In this document: positions 18,380-26,316 of the stretch, in pieces
Position numbering within the stretch: position 1 is the first letter of the stretch
Layout of the letters: the number at the start of each line of letters is the position of its first letter
Assembly: GCA_028866435.1 (NCBI GenBank)
Contig: JAGWIC010000001.1
Coordinates: 113,196-156,313 of the forward strand
Direction: 5' to 3'
Length of the DNA stretch: 43,118 nucleotides
Source: Lysobacteraceae bacterium
GTDB taxonomy: Bacteria > Pseudomonadota > Gammaproteobacteria > Xanthomonadales > Rhodanobacteraceae
Notes under the pieces: generated by a model
Seen by the model: the letters and a program-made list of their open reading frames with translations, nothing else
What the model was told of the DNA's origin: nothing
Databases searched by the model: none
Made by a program: the position numbers and the translations under genes

Positions 18380-19781
18380 GTGGGCGCTGGGCTCGATTGC
18401 CCGCCGGCTGCTGACGTTCCTGTTCGGTGGCCTGGGCGTGCTGATGATCAGCCTGTTCCTGCTGCTGGACTACGGCCTCGCCCGGCAGATCTCCGGCCGC
18501 CTCGACGATACCTTGCTGGCGCGGGCGCGCGGGGTGGCCGTGCTGCTGGAGGCGCATCCCGGTGGCAAGGCGCTGGCCGAGTTGCAGGCCTTCATCCCCG
18601 AATACGCCGGCGGCGGCCATACCGACTTCCTGCAGATCTGGGACGATCGCGGGCACACCATGCTGGCTTCGGCCAGCAACGCCGCCGCCAATCTTCAGCC
18701 GCCCGCGGCCGTCGTCCCGGCCAACCTCCCCTATTTTTACGACCTGCGGCTTCCCGATGGTCACCGCGGGCGTGGCGTCGCCATGCGACTGGCCCTTCCC
18801 GGCAGCGCCGGCGACGCCCTGCTGGTGGTGGCCGAGGAGCGCGAGCAGGTCGACCTGCTTCAGCGACGCGTGCACGTGGTGCTGGTCTTTGGCGCCCTGG
18901 GCACGGCGCTGCTCGCCGCGCTGCTGTCGTTCCTGGCGGTGCGAGGTGGCTTGCGCCCGCTGATCGCCTTTGGTGCGCATGCCGAGGACGAGGGGCTGAT
19001 GCCGAGCGAAGCGCTGCCGGCCGCGCGCATGCCACGCGAGCTGAGGCCCTTCGCCGACGCGCTTCACCTGGCCTTCCAGCGACTGCATGACGCGCTGGGG
19101 CGGGAGCGCCGGTTTGCGCGCGACGTGGCCCATGAGCTGCGCACGCCGCTGGCCGAAATGCGCATGGCGGTCGAGCTGGTACAGCGGGACAGCGTGGATT
19201 CCGCGCCGTTGCAGGGCGCGATCGCCTCGATCGATCGCATGCGCCGCTGCGTCGACGGCCTGCTGTCCCTGTCGCGCTACGAGGCCGGCATGGATCGCGC
19301 GCAGATGGAGCCGCTGGATGTGGCCGACCTGCTGCGCCGGGCGCTGGCGCTTGCCGCCGGTCCGGCGGCCGAGCGGGACGTGCGGATGGAGGCGGTGCTG
19401 CCGCCGGAGTACTGGACGATGTCCGATCCGGCGCTACTCGAGCGCATCGTCGACAACCTGCTGCTGAATGCGGTTGCCTACGCGCCGTGCCACACGTCGG
19501 TGCGGCTGTCACTGCAACGCGTCGACGGCGGCTCGTGCCTGCGCATCGGCAACGATGCCCCCGAGCTGGAGCCGGCGGACCTGCGGCGGTTGGGAGAGCG
19601 CTTCTGGCGCAAGACGCCGGCGCGCCAGAGCAGTGGCCACGGCGGACTGGGCCTGGCGCTATCGCACGTGCTGGCCCAGGTGCTCGGGCTGCGCCTGCAG
19701 TTTCAACTCGAACATGGCGTGTTGTGGGCCACGCTGGAGCCGTTGCGGGACATCACGGCGATGGCCGGGCCGGTTTCTTAA
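18363..19781 (+). CDS. Two-component sensor histidine kinase
   Basis: 472 residues. Two membrane helices (about 16-39 and 170-193) bracket a periplasmic sensor of about 130 residues. The dimerisation H-box is RDVAHELRTPLAEMRM (phospho-acceptor His257). The catalytic domain has the N-box IVDNLLLNAVAYAP and G-box SGHGGLGLALS. The architecture resembles QseC/CusS-type metal or envelope sensors, but the sensor domain has no evident His- or Met-rich metal site. It is followed 62 nt later by the RND efflux operon. Confidence 0.92.
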   Translation: MSWLREWALGSIARRLLTFLFGGLGVLMISLFLLLDYGLARQISGRLDDTLLARARGVAVLLEAHPGGKALAELQAFIPEYAGGGHTDFLQIWDDRGHTMLASASNAAANLQPPAAVVPANLPYFYDLRLPDGHRGRGVAMRLALPGSAGDALLVVAEEREQVDLLQRRVHVVLVFGALGTALLAALLSFLAVRGGLRPLIAFGAHAEDEGLMPSEALPAARMPRELRPFADALHLAFQRLHDALGRERRFARDVAHELRTPLAEMRMAVELVQRDSVDSAPLQGAIASIDRMRRCVDGLLSLSRYEAGMDRAQMEPLDVADLLRRALALAAGPAAERDVRMEAVLPPEYWTMSDPALLERIVDNLLLNAVAYAPCHTSVRLSLQRVDGGSCLRIGNDAPELEPADLRRLGERFWRKTPARQSSGHGGLGLALSHVLAQVLGLRLQFQLEHGVLWATLEPLRDITAMAGPVS

Positions 19782-19843
19782 GCTGGTTCAAAGCTCGGCT
19801 GCGGATCCTTGAGGCCTGTATGGCATCGGATCCGAGGTATCGC

Positions 19844-20896
19844 ATGCATCGTTTGCTCATGGGAATGGCGCTCGCCGTCGCGGTGCTGCCCGTCCATGCC
19901 GCCGGGCCGCAGATCGCCCTCTCCGCCGCGCAGCGCCAGGCCCTCAATATCGAGGTGGGCAAGGCCGAGGCCGCCAGCGGCTTGCCGCTGGATCGCCTGC
20001 CGGCGACGGTGCGGGTGCCGCTGGAAGGCAGTGCCGTGGTCACCGCACCTTTTGCCGGCGTCGTCGTGGCGGTGCTGGCGCGCGAAGGCCAGGCCGTCAG
20101 CCGGGGCCAGCCGCTGGTGCGCATCCAGAGCCGCGAGGCGATGACCCTCGGCGCCGACCTGGCGGCGGCGCGCGGCGAATACCGTGTTGCGGTGGCGCAG
20201 GCAGGCCGCGACCGCCAGCTGCACGCCGAAGGCATCATCGCGGCGAGCCGGATGCAGGTGGCCGTTGCGCGCGAGCAGGCGGCGGCAGCCCATCTGCACG
20301 AACTGCAGGCGGCACGGGCAACGGCACCGTCGGCCGCGGCGGGTACGCCGGGTGTCTATGAACTGCGCGCGCCGCTGGATGGCCGCGTGCTGGAACGCGC
20401 CGTGCGCCTGGGCGAGCCGATCGCGACGCTGGCCAAGGCTTATGTCATCGCCCGCCGTGACCGGGTGCTGCTGGAGCTGCATCTGCCCGCCCGCCATGCC
20501 GCCGTGCTGCGGGTGGGTCTGCCGGTGCTTGTCGATGGCGGCAGTGCGGGCGAGGTGGTCGAGACCGGCGGCGCCATCGATGCGGCGAGCCAGACCGTGC
20601 TGGTCCGCGCCGAAGTGGCGACCGGACAGTTGCTGCCCGGACAGCAGACCACGGCCACCTTGCTGCTGCCGGCCCCTGCCGGCGCGCTGTCGCTGCCTTC
20701 CTCGGCGCTGGCCGAGCGCGCCGGTGGCTACGTGGTGTTCGTCGGTGACGCCGGTGGTTTCACCGCGGTGCCGGTGCAGCTGCTGGCGCAGACGGCCGCT
20801 GGCCGCAGCGTGGTCAGTGGGCCGATCCGGGCTGGCGCCGCGGTGGTGACCGCCGGCGCCGGCACCCTGAAGGCGATGGCCGCGGGGGGCGACTGA
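19844..20896 (+). CDS. RND efflux periplasmic adaptor (CzcB/CusB-like)
   Basis: 350 residues. ATG 19844 is preferred because GAGG lies 6 nt upstream and the resulting N-terminus is a clean signal peptide (MHRLLMGMALAVAVLPVHA); ATG 19820 is possible. It has a lipoyl/barrel-sandwich half (VTAPFAGVVVAVLAREGQAVSRGQ), a helical hairpin with Ala/Arg-rich helices, the second half (YELRAPLDGRVLERAVRLGEPI) and a beta-barrel. It links the inner-membrane pump to the outer-membrane channel. It lacks the extra His-rich N-terminal domain of some CzcB proteins. It is the first gene of the efflux operon. Confidence 0.88.
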   Translation: MHRLLMGMALAVAVLPVHAAGPQIALSAAQRQALNIEVGKAEAASGLPLDRLPATVRVPLEGSAVVTAPFAGVVVAVLAREGQAVSRGQPLVRIQSREAMTLGADLAAARGEYRVAVAQAGRDRQLHAEGIIAASRMQVAVAREQAAAAHLHELQAARATAPSAAAGTPGVYELRAPLDGRVLERAVRLGEPIATLAKAYVIARRDRVLLELHLPARHAAVLRVGLPVLVDGGSAGEVVETGGAIDAASQTVLVRAEVATGQLLPGQQTTATLLLPAPAGALSLPSSALAERAGGYVVFVGDAGGFTAVPVQLLAQTAAGRSVVSGPIRAGAAVVTAGAGTLKAMAAGGD

Positions 20897-20897
20897 G

Positions 20898-23800
20898 ATG
20901 ATCCGTCGCCTGGTTGAGTTCGCGCTGTCGCAACGCCTGCTGGTGTTGCTGGCGGCGCTGGGAGTCGCCGCGGCCGGCACCTGGGCCTTGGTGAGCCTGC
21001 CGATCGATGCCTACCCGAACATCGCCCCGACCCAGGTCAAGTTGATCCTCAAGGCGCCCGGGATGACGCCCGAAGAGGTCGAGACACGGGTGGTGGCGCC
21101 GCTGGAGATGGAGCTGCTGGGGATTCCGCGATCGCTGATGCTGCGCTCGACGGCGAAGTACGCGATCGCCGACGTCACGCTCGACTTCGCCGAAGGCACC
21201 GACATCTACTGGGCGCGCCAGCAGGTCGCCGAGCGGTTTGCCGCCGCCGTCGGCGCGCTGCCGTCCGACGTCGTCGGTGGCCTGGCGCCGATCGCCACGC
21301 CGCTGTCGGACATGTTCATGTTCACCATCGAGGGCGGCGGCCTGAGCCTGGCCGAGCGCCGCAGCATGCTCGACTGGAGCATCCGTCCGGCGCTGCGCAC
21401 GATTCCCGGCGTGGCCGATCTCAATGCGCTCGGTGGCGAGGTGCGCAGCTACCTGGTGGTGCCCGACCGGGCCCGGCTGTCGGCGGCCGGACTGCATTTT
21501 CGCGACGTGATCGATGCGCTGGAGCGCAACAACCGCAACGACGGGTCCGGCCGCCTGCGGCAGGGCGACGATGCGTTGATCGTGCGCGCCGAGGGCGCGA
21601 TCCGCAGCCTCGACGACCTGCGCCAGGTGGTGGTCGCCGCGCGCAACGGCACCCCGGTGCGGGTGGGCGACGTGGCGCAGGTGCGCTACGGCAGCCTGAC
21701 CCGCTACGGCGCGGTGACCCGCGACGGTGCCGGCGAGGCGGTGGAAGGCCTGGTGGTCGGGCTGCGCGGCGCGGACGCCTCGCAGGTGGTCGAGCAGGTG
21801 CGCGCCAAGCTCGATGCGCTGAAGTCCTCCTTCCCGTCCGGCACCCGCCTCGAGGTGTTCTACGACCGCAGCTCGCTGATCGCGCGGGCGGTCGGCACGG
21901 TGAAGGACGCGTTGATCGAGGCCACCGTGCTGGTGGTGATCCTGCTGCTGCTGTTCCTCGGCGACGTGCGCGCGGCGCTGGTGGTCTCGCTGACCCTGCC
22001 GATGGCGGCGCTGCTCACCTTCCTGCTGATGCACCTGTTCGGCATGAGTGCGAACCTGATGAGCCTGGGCGGCCTGGCCATCGCCATCGGCATGCTGGTG
22101 GATGCGGCCGTGGTGGTGGTGGAGAACACGGTGAGCCGGCTCGCACCCGGCAGCGGCGCCGCCAGCCTGCCGCCGTTGCACCGGATCTATCGCGCCGTGG
22201 CCGAGGTGGCCACCCCGGTGACGGCGGGGATCGTGATCATCTGCCTGGTGTTCCTGCCGCTGCTGACCCTGCAGGGACTGGAAGGCAAGCTGTTCGCGCC
22301 GGTGGCGCTGACCATCGTGTTCGCGCTGGCCGCGTCGCTGCTGCTCTCGATGACGGTGATCCCGGTGCTGTGCTCGATCGTGCTGCGCGAGCGCCCGCAC
22401 GCCGAGCCGTGGCTGATGCGCGTGCTCGACCGCGGCTACCGGCCGCTGCTGCAGTGGTCGCTCGCGCACGCGCGCTGGATGGGCGTGGCGGCGGGCATGG
22501 CGCTGTTGCTGGGCGCGCTGGCCTACCTGGGCACCGGCAAGACCTTCATGCCGACCATGGACGAGGGCGATCTGCTGGTGCAACTGGTCAAGCCGCCCTC
22601 GATCAGCCTTGAGGCCTCGCGCGACCAGGACCTGGCGATCGAACGCGCGATCCGCGCGCGCCTGCCCGAGGTCGAGCACGTGGTGGCGCGGCTGGGCTCG
22701 GACGAGCTCGGGCTCGACCCGATGGGCCTCAACGAAACCGACATGTTCCTGCAGCTCAAGCCCAAGTCCGACTGGCGCGGGCCGGACATCGCCTGGCTGG
22801 AGGATCAGCTGCGCGTCATCATGCAGGACTTCCCCGGCGTCGAGTACGGCTTCACCCAGCCGATCCAGATGCGCGTGTCGGAAATGCTCACCGGCAGCCG
22901 CGGCGACGTGGCGGTCAAGGTGTTCGGTCCGGACCTGACCGTGCTGAACCGGCTGGCCAACCGCATTGCCGCGATCCTCGAGCGTACCCGTGGCAGCCAG
23001 GACGTGATCGCGCAGACCCAGGAGGGCGTGCGCTACCTGGGCGTGCGCATCGACCGGCAGGCGGCCGGGCGCCACGGCCTGGACGTGGCCGCGATCCAGG
23101 ACGAACTGCGCGGCCAGCTGGAGGGCCAGCGGGCGGGCACGGTGATCGAACAGCAGCGGCGGGTCCCGGTCGTCGTGCGCGGCTCGCGCCAAATCGCGGA
23201 TACGCCGGCGCTGTTTGAACGGATCAGCGTGGCACGGGGCGACGGCGGCGAGGTGCCGCTGGACCAGGTGGCCCGGATCGAAGCCAGCACCGGCCCGGTG
23301 CAGCTGCGCCGCGAGAACGGTTCGCGCTATGCCCTGGTGCAGGCCAACGTGGCCGGGCGCGACCTGGTGGGTTTCGTCGAGCAGGCACGCGCGGCGGTGG
23401 CGAAGGACGTCCATCTGCCGGCCGGCTACAGCGTGAGCTGGGGCGGCCAGTTCGAGAACCAGCAACGCGCGGCTGCGCGCCTGTCGATCGTGGTGCCGGC
23501 CGCGCTGGTACTGATCTTCCTGGTGCTGTTCTCCACCTTCGGCTCGATCCGCCAGGCGCTGCTGATTCTCTGCAACGTGCCGTTCGCGCTGGTCGGCGGC
23601 ATCGTCGCCTTGTGGCTGTCCGGCCAGTACCTGTCGGTACCGGCCTCGGTCGGTTTCATCGCCCTGCTGGGCATCGCCGTACTCAACGGCCTGGTGCTGG
23701 TGTCCCACTTCAATCAGCTGCGGGCCGCCGGCCTGCCACTGCCCGACGCGGTGCGCGAGGGCGCCTTGCGGCGCCTGCGCCCGGTGGTGATGACGGCCTC

Positions 23801-23960
23801 GATCACCGCGCTCGGCCTGGTGCCGTTGCTGTTCGCCAGCGGGCCGGGCTCGGAGGTGCAGCGTCCGCTCGCGGTGGTTGTGATCGGTGGGCTGGTCAGC
23901 TGCACCGCACTGACCCTGCTGTTGCTGCCGGTGCTGTTCCGCCGCTTCGGCGAAGCCTGA
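20898..23960 (+). CDS. Heavy-metal efflux RND pump (CzcA/CusA family)
   Basis: 1020 residues with the full RND layout: one helix, a large periplasmic loop, a helix bundle, then the same again. It opens like HME pumps (FALSQRLLVLL, SLPIDAYPNIAPTQV). The proton-relay helix reads AIGMLVDAAVVVVEN (residues 396-410; Asp402, Glu409). CzcA proteins normally have DFG where this has AIG; the AIG...DAA form is seen in CusA-type pumps, so the substrate may not be Zn/Co/Cd. It starts 1 nt after the adaptor stop. It works with the adaptor and the channel gene at 24277. Confidence 0.92.
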   Translation: MIRRLVEFALSQRLLVLLAALGVAAAGTWALVSLPIDAYPNIAPTQVKLILKAPGMTPEEVETRVVAPLEMELLGIPRSLMLRSTAKYAIADVTLDFAEGTDIYWARQQVAERFAAAVGALPSDVVGGLAPIATPLSDMFMFTIEGGGLSLAERRSMLDWSIRPALRTIPGVADLNALGGEVRSYLVVPDRARLSAAGLHFRDVIDALERNNRNDGSGRLRQGDDALIVRAEGAIRSLDDLRQVVVAARNGTPVRVGDVAQVRYGSLTRYGAVTRDGAGEAVEGLVVGLRGADASQVVEQVRAKLDALKSSFPSGTRLEVFYDRSSLIARAVGTVKDALIEATVLVVILLLLFLGDVRAALVVSLTLPMAALLTFLLMHLFGMSANLMSLGGLAIAIGMLVDAAVVVVENTVSRLAPGSGAASLPPLHRIYRAVAEVATPVTAGIVIICLVFLPLLTLQGLEGKLFAPVALTIVFALAASLLLSMTVIPVLCSIVLRERPHAEPWLMRVLDRGYRPLLQWSLAHARWMGVAAGMALLLGALAYLGTGKTFMPTMDEGDLLVQLVKPPSISLEASRDQDLAIERAIRARLPEVEHVVARLGSDELGLDPMGLNETDMFLQLKPKSDWRGPDIAWLEDQLRVIMQDFPGVEYGFTQPIQMRVSEMLTGSRGDVAVKVFGPDLTVLNRLANRIAAILERTRGSQDVIAQTQEGVRYLGVRIDRQAAGRHGLDVAAIQDELRGQLEGQRAGTVIEQQRRVPVVVRGSRQIADTPALFERISVARGDGGEVPLDQVARIEASTGPVQLRRENGSRYALVQANVAGRDLVGFVEQARAAVAKDVHLPAGYSVSWGGQFENQQRAAARLSIVVPAALVLIFLVLFSTFGSIRQALLILCNVPFALVGGIVALWLSGQYLSVPASVGFIALLGIAVLNGLVLVSHFNQLRAAGLPLPDAVREGALRRLRPVVMTASITALGLVPLLFASGPGSEVQRPLAVVVIGGLVSCTALTLLLLPVLFRRFGEA

Positions 23961-23968
23961 GGAAACCC

Positions 23969-24280
23969 ATGTCGACGATTTTGAAGCGGCTCACCATGAT
24001 CGCCGCGCATGAGCACGAGGATGGACTGCTGGCCGCGCTGCTGGAAATGCAGCCGGCTCTGCCGGGCTTCACCACGATGCCGGTGGCGGGCCACGGCGAT
24101 GGCTTCGCGCAGGCCAGCGTGCACGAGCGCGTGCGCGGCCGCATCGATCGCCTGCTGTTGTGGCTGGTGCTGCCCGAGGACGACGTGCAGCGCGTACTGG
24201 AGGTGATCGCGCGACGGCTGCCGCACAGCCAGCTGGTGTGGTGGGTCGAGCCGGTGGATGCGATGGGGAGGCTGGCATGA
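23969..24280 (+). CDS. DUF3240-like small protein of metal efflux operon
   Basis: 103 residues, cytoplasmic, no signal. It has a ferredoxin-like/PII-like character: LPGFTTMPVAGHGDGF in the middle and HSQLVWWVEPVDAMG at the end, as in DUF3240 proteins encoded beside CzcA-type pumps. Its role is unknown; metal-dependent regulation of the pump is one proposal. It lies 8 nt after the pump gene and its stop overlaps the channel start (ATGA 24277-24280), so it is an integral operon member. Confidence 0.78.
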   Translation: MSTILKRLTMIAAHEHEDGLLAALLEMQPALPGFTTMPVAGHGDGFAQASVHERVRGRIDRLLLWLVLPEDDVQRVLEVIARRLPHSQLVWWVEPVDAMGRLA

Positions 24281-25554
24281 GGCAGGCGATCGGCTTGATG
24301 CTGCTGTGGTCGGGGATCGCGGGCGCGCAGCAAGCTGCCATTACCGCCTTGCCGCCGGGCGAACTGGTGCTGCGGGCAGTCGAGGCCACCCCGGAGGTGC
24401 GCGCGGCGGAAGCCGCACTCGCCGGCGCCAAGGCGGAGCAGCGCATGCGCCAGCTGGGCTCGCACGAGACGCAGCTCACCGTGGTGCCGCAGCAGCGCCG
24501 GATCGATGGCGGCGGCCGCCATTACGAGTGGGAGGCGGGGCTCTCCCGCGGCGTGCGCTGGCCGGGAAAGGCGCGACTGGACCGCGAGATTGGCGACGCC
24601 GGCAGCGAAGCGGCGCGGCTGCGGCTGGAGGACGCCCATCACGCCGGCGCGCGTCGCCTGCTCGCGCTGTGGTCGAACTGGCAGCGGGCGAGCGCCGCAC
24701 TGGCGCTGCAGCGTCGCCAGGTGGCGTTGTGGCAGCGGGACCGCGCGGCGGTGTCGCGTCGCGTGCAGCTTGGCGACGCCGCCGGACGTGACCTGATGGC
24801 CATCGACGCGGCCCTGGCGCAGGCACGCGCCACCGCCTTGCAGGCCGCCGCCGAACAGGACGATGCGCGGCTGGCGCTGGGCAGCCGCTTTCCCGGCGTG
24901 CCGCTGCCCGAGGCCGCGCAACTGCCGTCGATGCCGCCGGCCTTGCCTGGCACCGACCAGGCCTGGGTCGAGCGGATACTGGCGCGCAGCCACGAGACAG
25001 GCGCGATCGAGGCGCTGGCCCGGCAGAAGGATGCCGAGGCGCGCCGCGCCCGCGCCGAGCGCCTGCCCGATCCAGTCATCGGTGTCCGCGTGCTGAACGA
25101 GCAGGGTGGGCGCGAGCGTGCGCTCGGCCTGACGGTGTCGATGCCGCTGGGGACGCGTTACCGCGGCGCCGAGGCGGCCGCCGCCGGGGCCGCGGCGATG
25201 GGCGCTGCGGCCGAGTTGACGAGGGTGCGTCGCGATGTCGAGCAGGATGCGCGGCGCGCGGTGGCGACGGCGCGCGCCATGCACGAGATCTGGCGGCAGC
25301 GGGGCGAAGCGGATCAGGCGGCCCGGGCGAGCGCGGCGAAGTTCGAACGCGCCTATGCGCTGGGCGAGAGCGACTTGGCGGATGTGCTGGCGGCCCGGCG
25401 TCTGGCCAGCGAGAGCGCACTGGCCGAGCGCCGGGCCAACGTGGACGCGATCGAAGCGGTGGCGCGGGTCGAGCTGGATGCGCATGAACGCTGGCATCGC
25501 CATGGCAGCGGGGATGTGTCTGTCGGCACGGCATGGCCGGCAGCGGAGCCATGA
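24277..25554 (+). CDS. Outer-membrane efflux channel, TolC/CzcC family
   Basis: 425 residues with a signal peptide ending about residue 18 (GAQQ). The two repeats of long Ala/Arg/Glu-rich helices are typical of outer-membrane factors (ALAGAKAEQRMRQLGSHETQLTVVP and later RAYALGESDLADVLAARRLASES). It forms the trimeric exit duct for the RND pump. The start overlaps the upstream stop. It is the last gene of the operon; the next roughly 380 nt hold no firm gene. Confidence 0.87.
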   Translation: MRQAIGLMLLWSGIAGAQQAAITALPPGELVLRAVEATPEVRAAEAALAGAKAEQRMRQLGSHETQLTVVPQQRRIDGGGRHYEWEAGLSRGVRWPGKARLDREIGDAGSEAARLRLEDAHHAGARRLLALWSNWQRASAALALQRRQVALWQRDRAAVSRRVQLGDAAGRDLMAIDAALAQARATALQAAAEQDDARLALGSRFPGVPLPEAAQLPSMPPALPGTDQAWVERILARSHETGAIEALARQKDAEARRARAERLPDPVIGVRVLNEQGGRERALGLTVSMPLGTRYRGAEAAAAGAAAMGAAAELTRVRRDVEQDARRAVATARAMHEIWRQRGEADQAARASAAKFERAYALGESDLADVLAARRLASESALAERRANVDAIEAVARVELDAHERWHRHGSGDVSVGTAWPAAEP

Positions 25555-25672
25555 GTCGACGCGATCGCGGCAATGCGGCGGTAAAGGGAGCGATCAGCCC
25601 TGCGTTGCGACCCCGCCGTCATCCTGGTTTGCGCCGCCAGGAACTTTCGTGCGTCCGCGATGCGTTTCCGGA

Positions 25673-25701
25673 TTGACACTTGCGCAGCGCAGCACGACAA
25701 T
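25673..25701 (+). promoter_or_regulatory. Candidate sigma-70 promoter for mgtA leader
   Basis: TTGACA (25673-25678), an exact -35 box, is followed after 17 nt by GACAAT (25696-25701; 4 of 6 matches to TATAAT). Transcription starting near 25708 would give a leader of about 610 nt before mgtA. No clear PhoP box was seen. The rest of 25555-25933 contains only weak small ORFs, such as a 38-codon frame from ATG 25760 with a poorly spaced AAGG. Confidence 0.5.
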
Positions 25702-25933
25702 GGCTGCGCCTGTCGGCGCGTCGCGCCGGCTGGCTCCCAGTCCTGACAAAACAAGGCATATGGACGTTTACCCTAGTCGCAACGTCGACATCCGCTTGCA
25801 TCGGATGCCGGCGCAGCATAACAAGTTGACCACCTGCGGCGTTCGCCTGCGGCTGGCCGGTGCTTTCCTGAACTAGGGGAAGTGCGGCCCTCCCCGACGA
25901 CGCCACCGGCGTCGTTACGATGGAGATGGGCCG

Positions 25934-26170
25934 ATGAAGCTCCTTCGCGATTTTTTCCGCCTGTGCATGACAGGCTTCCGTGCCGTCGCCGTCCGGCGCG
26001 CGGCGAACCCGCGTGCGTATACCGTCACCGTGCCCGCGCCGCTGGCCGGGGTGGCCGTGCCGGCATCGGTGGTGCTGGCGTTGCCGCGCCAGCGCCCGCC
26101 GGTGAACCGGCGGCGGCAGCCGGCCGCGGCACTCAAGGCACCGCGCCACCATCGGCTGGGTGCCGGCTGA
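25934..26170 (+). CDS. Small leader ORF 1 upstream of mgtA
   Basis: 78 codons from ATG 25934, with GGAG (25922-25925) 8 nt upstream, a good ribosome site. The N-terminus MKLLRDFFRLCMTGFRAV is amphipathic and basic. The rest is rich in Pro, Arg and Ala (PAPLAGVAVP, RQRPPVNRRRQP). I recognise no family. Its TGA overlaps the ATG of a second small ORF (TGATG at 26168-26172), so the two are probably translationally coupled. It lies inside the inferred long mgtA leader and may be a regulatory ORF or a small Mg-stress protein. Confidence 0.45.
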   Translation: MKLLRDFFRLCMTGFRAVAVRRAANPRAYTVTVPAPLAGVAVPASVVLALPRQRPPVNRRRQPAAALKAPRHHRLGAG

Positions 26171-26253
26171 TGCGGGTTGCCGCCTTCAATCGCAGGGGCT
26201 GGCCTCCCCCATGGCGCCGGCCCGGCGCCACCTTCGCGGGCGCACACGACTAG
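26170..26253 (+). CDS. Leader ORF 2 with Trp-Pro-Pro-Pro-Trp, candidate mgtA leader peptide
   Basis: 27 codons. The start overlaps the stop of leader ORF 1. Codons 12-14 are CCT CCC CCA (26203-26211), three consecutive prolines flanked by Trp, a context known to slow ribosomes that depend on EF-P. One hairpin begins right after these codons (26212-26230). The TAG stop (26251-26253) touches the 5' arm of a second, 13-bp hairpin (26252-26280). A short proline-rich peptide followed by alternative RNA structure just ahead of mgtA is the arrangement of enterobacterial mgtL, though the sequence is unrelated. Confidence 0.5.
   Translation: MRVAAFNRRGWPPPWRRPGATFAGAHD
26212..26230 (+). promoter_or_regulatory. 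Leader hairpin 1
   Basis: TGGCGCC / GGCGCCA, a 7-bp perfect stem with loop GGCCC, immediately after the Pro-Pro-Pro codons of leader ORF 2. A ribosome paused on those codons would cover its 5' arm and prevent it folding. Confidence 0.45.
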
Positions 26254-26280
26254 CGCGGGCGGCCGCTGGCCGCCCGCGCT
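26252..26280 (+). promoter_or_regulatory. Leader hairpin 2, strong GC stem before mgtA
   Basis: AGCGCGGGCGGCC pairs perfectly with GGCCGCCCGCGCT around a 3-nt GCT loop. It begins within the stop codon of leader ORF 2 and ends 25 nt before the mgtA ribosome site (GGAAG 26306-26310). There is no T-run, so it is not a classical terminator; it could pause polymerase, block ribosomes or take part in Rho-dependent control. Confidence 0.55.
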
Positions 26281-26316
26281 GCACGAACTCGGCACTGCGG
26301 CATTCGGAAGCAAATC

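Noticed and set aside
20814..23708. 964-codon minus-strand open frame opposite the RND pump gene
   Set aside because: Shadow of a high-GC gene; composition is His/Gln/Arg-rich with no domain, and the plus-strand pump is certain.
25870..25937. Possible yybP-ykoY, M-box or guanidine riboswitch in the mgtA leader
   Set aside because: GGGGAAGTGCGG and two short stems look suggestive, but the conserved cores of these riboswitches could not be matched. A covariance-model search would be decisive.
25920..25937. Five-codon ORF overlapping the start of leader ORF 1
   Set aside because: Its ATG uses the same bases as the ribosome site of leader ORF 1 and has no site of its own; probably chance.
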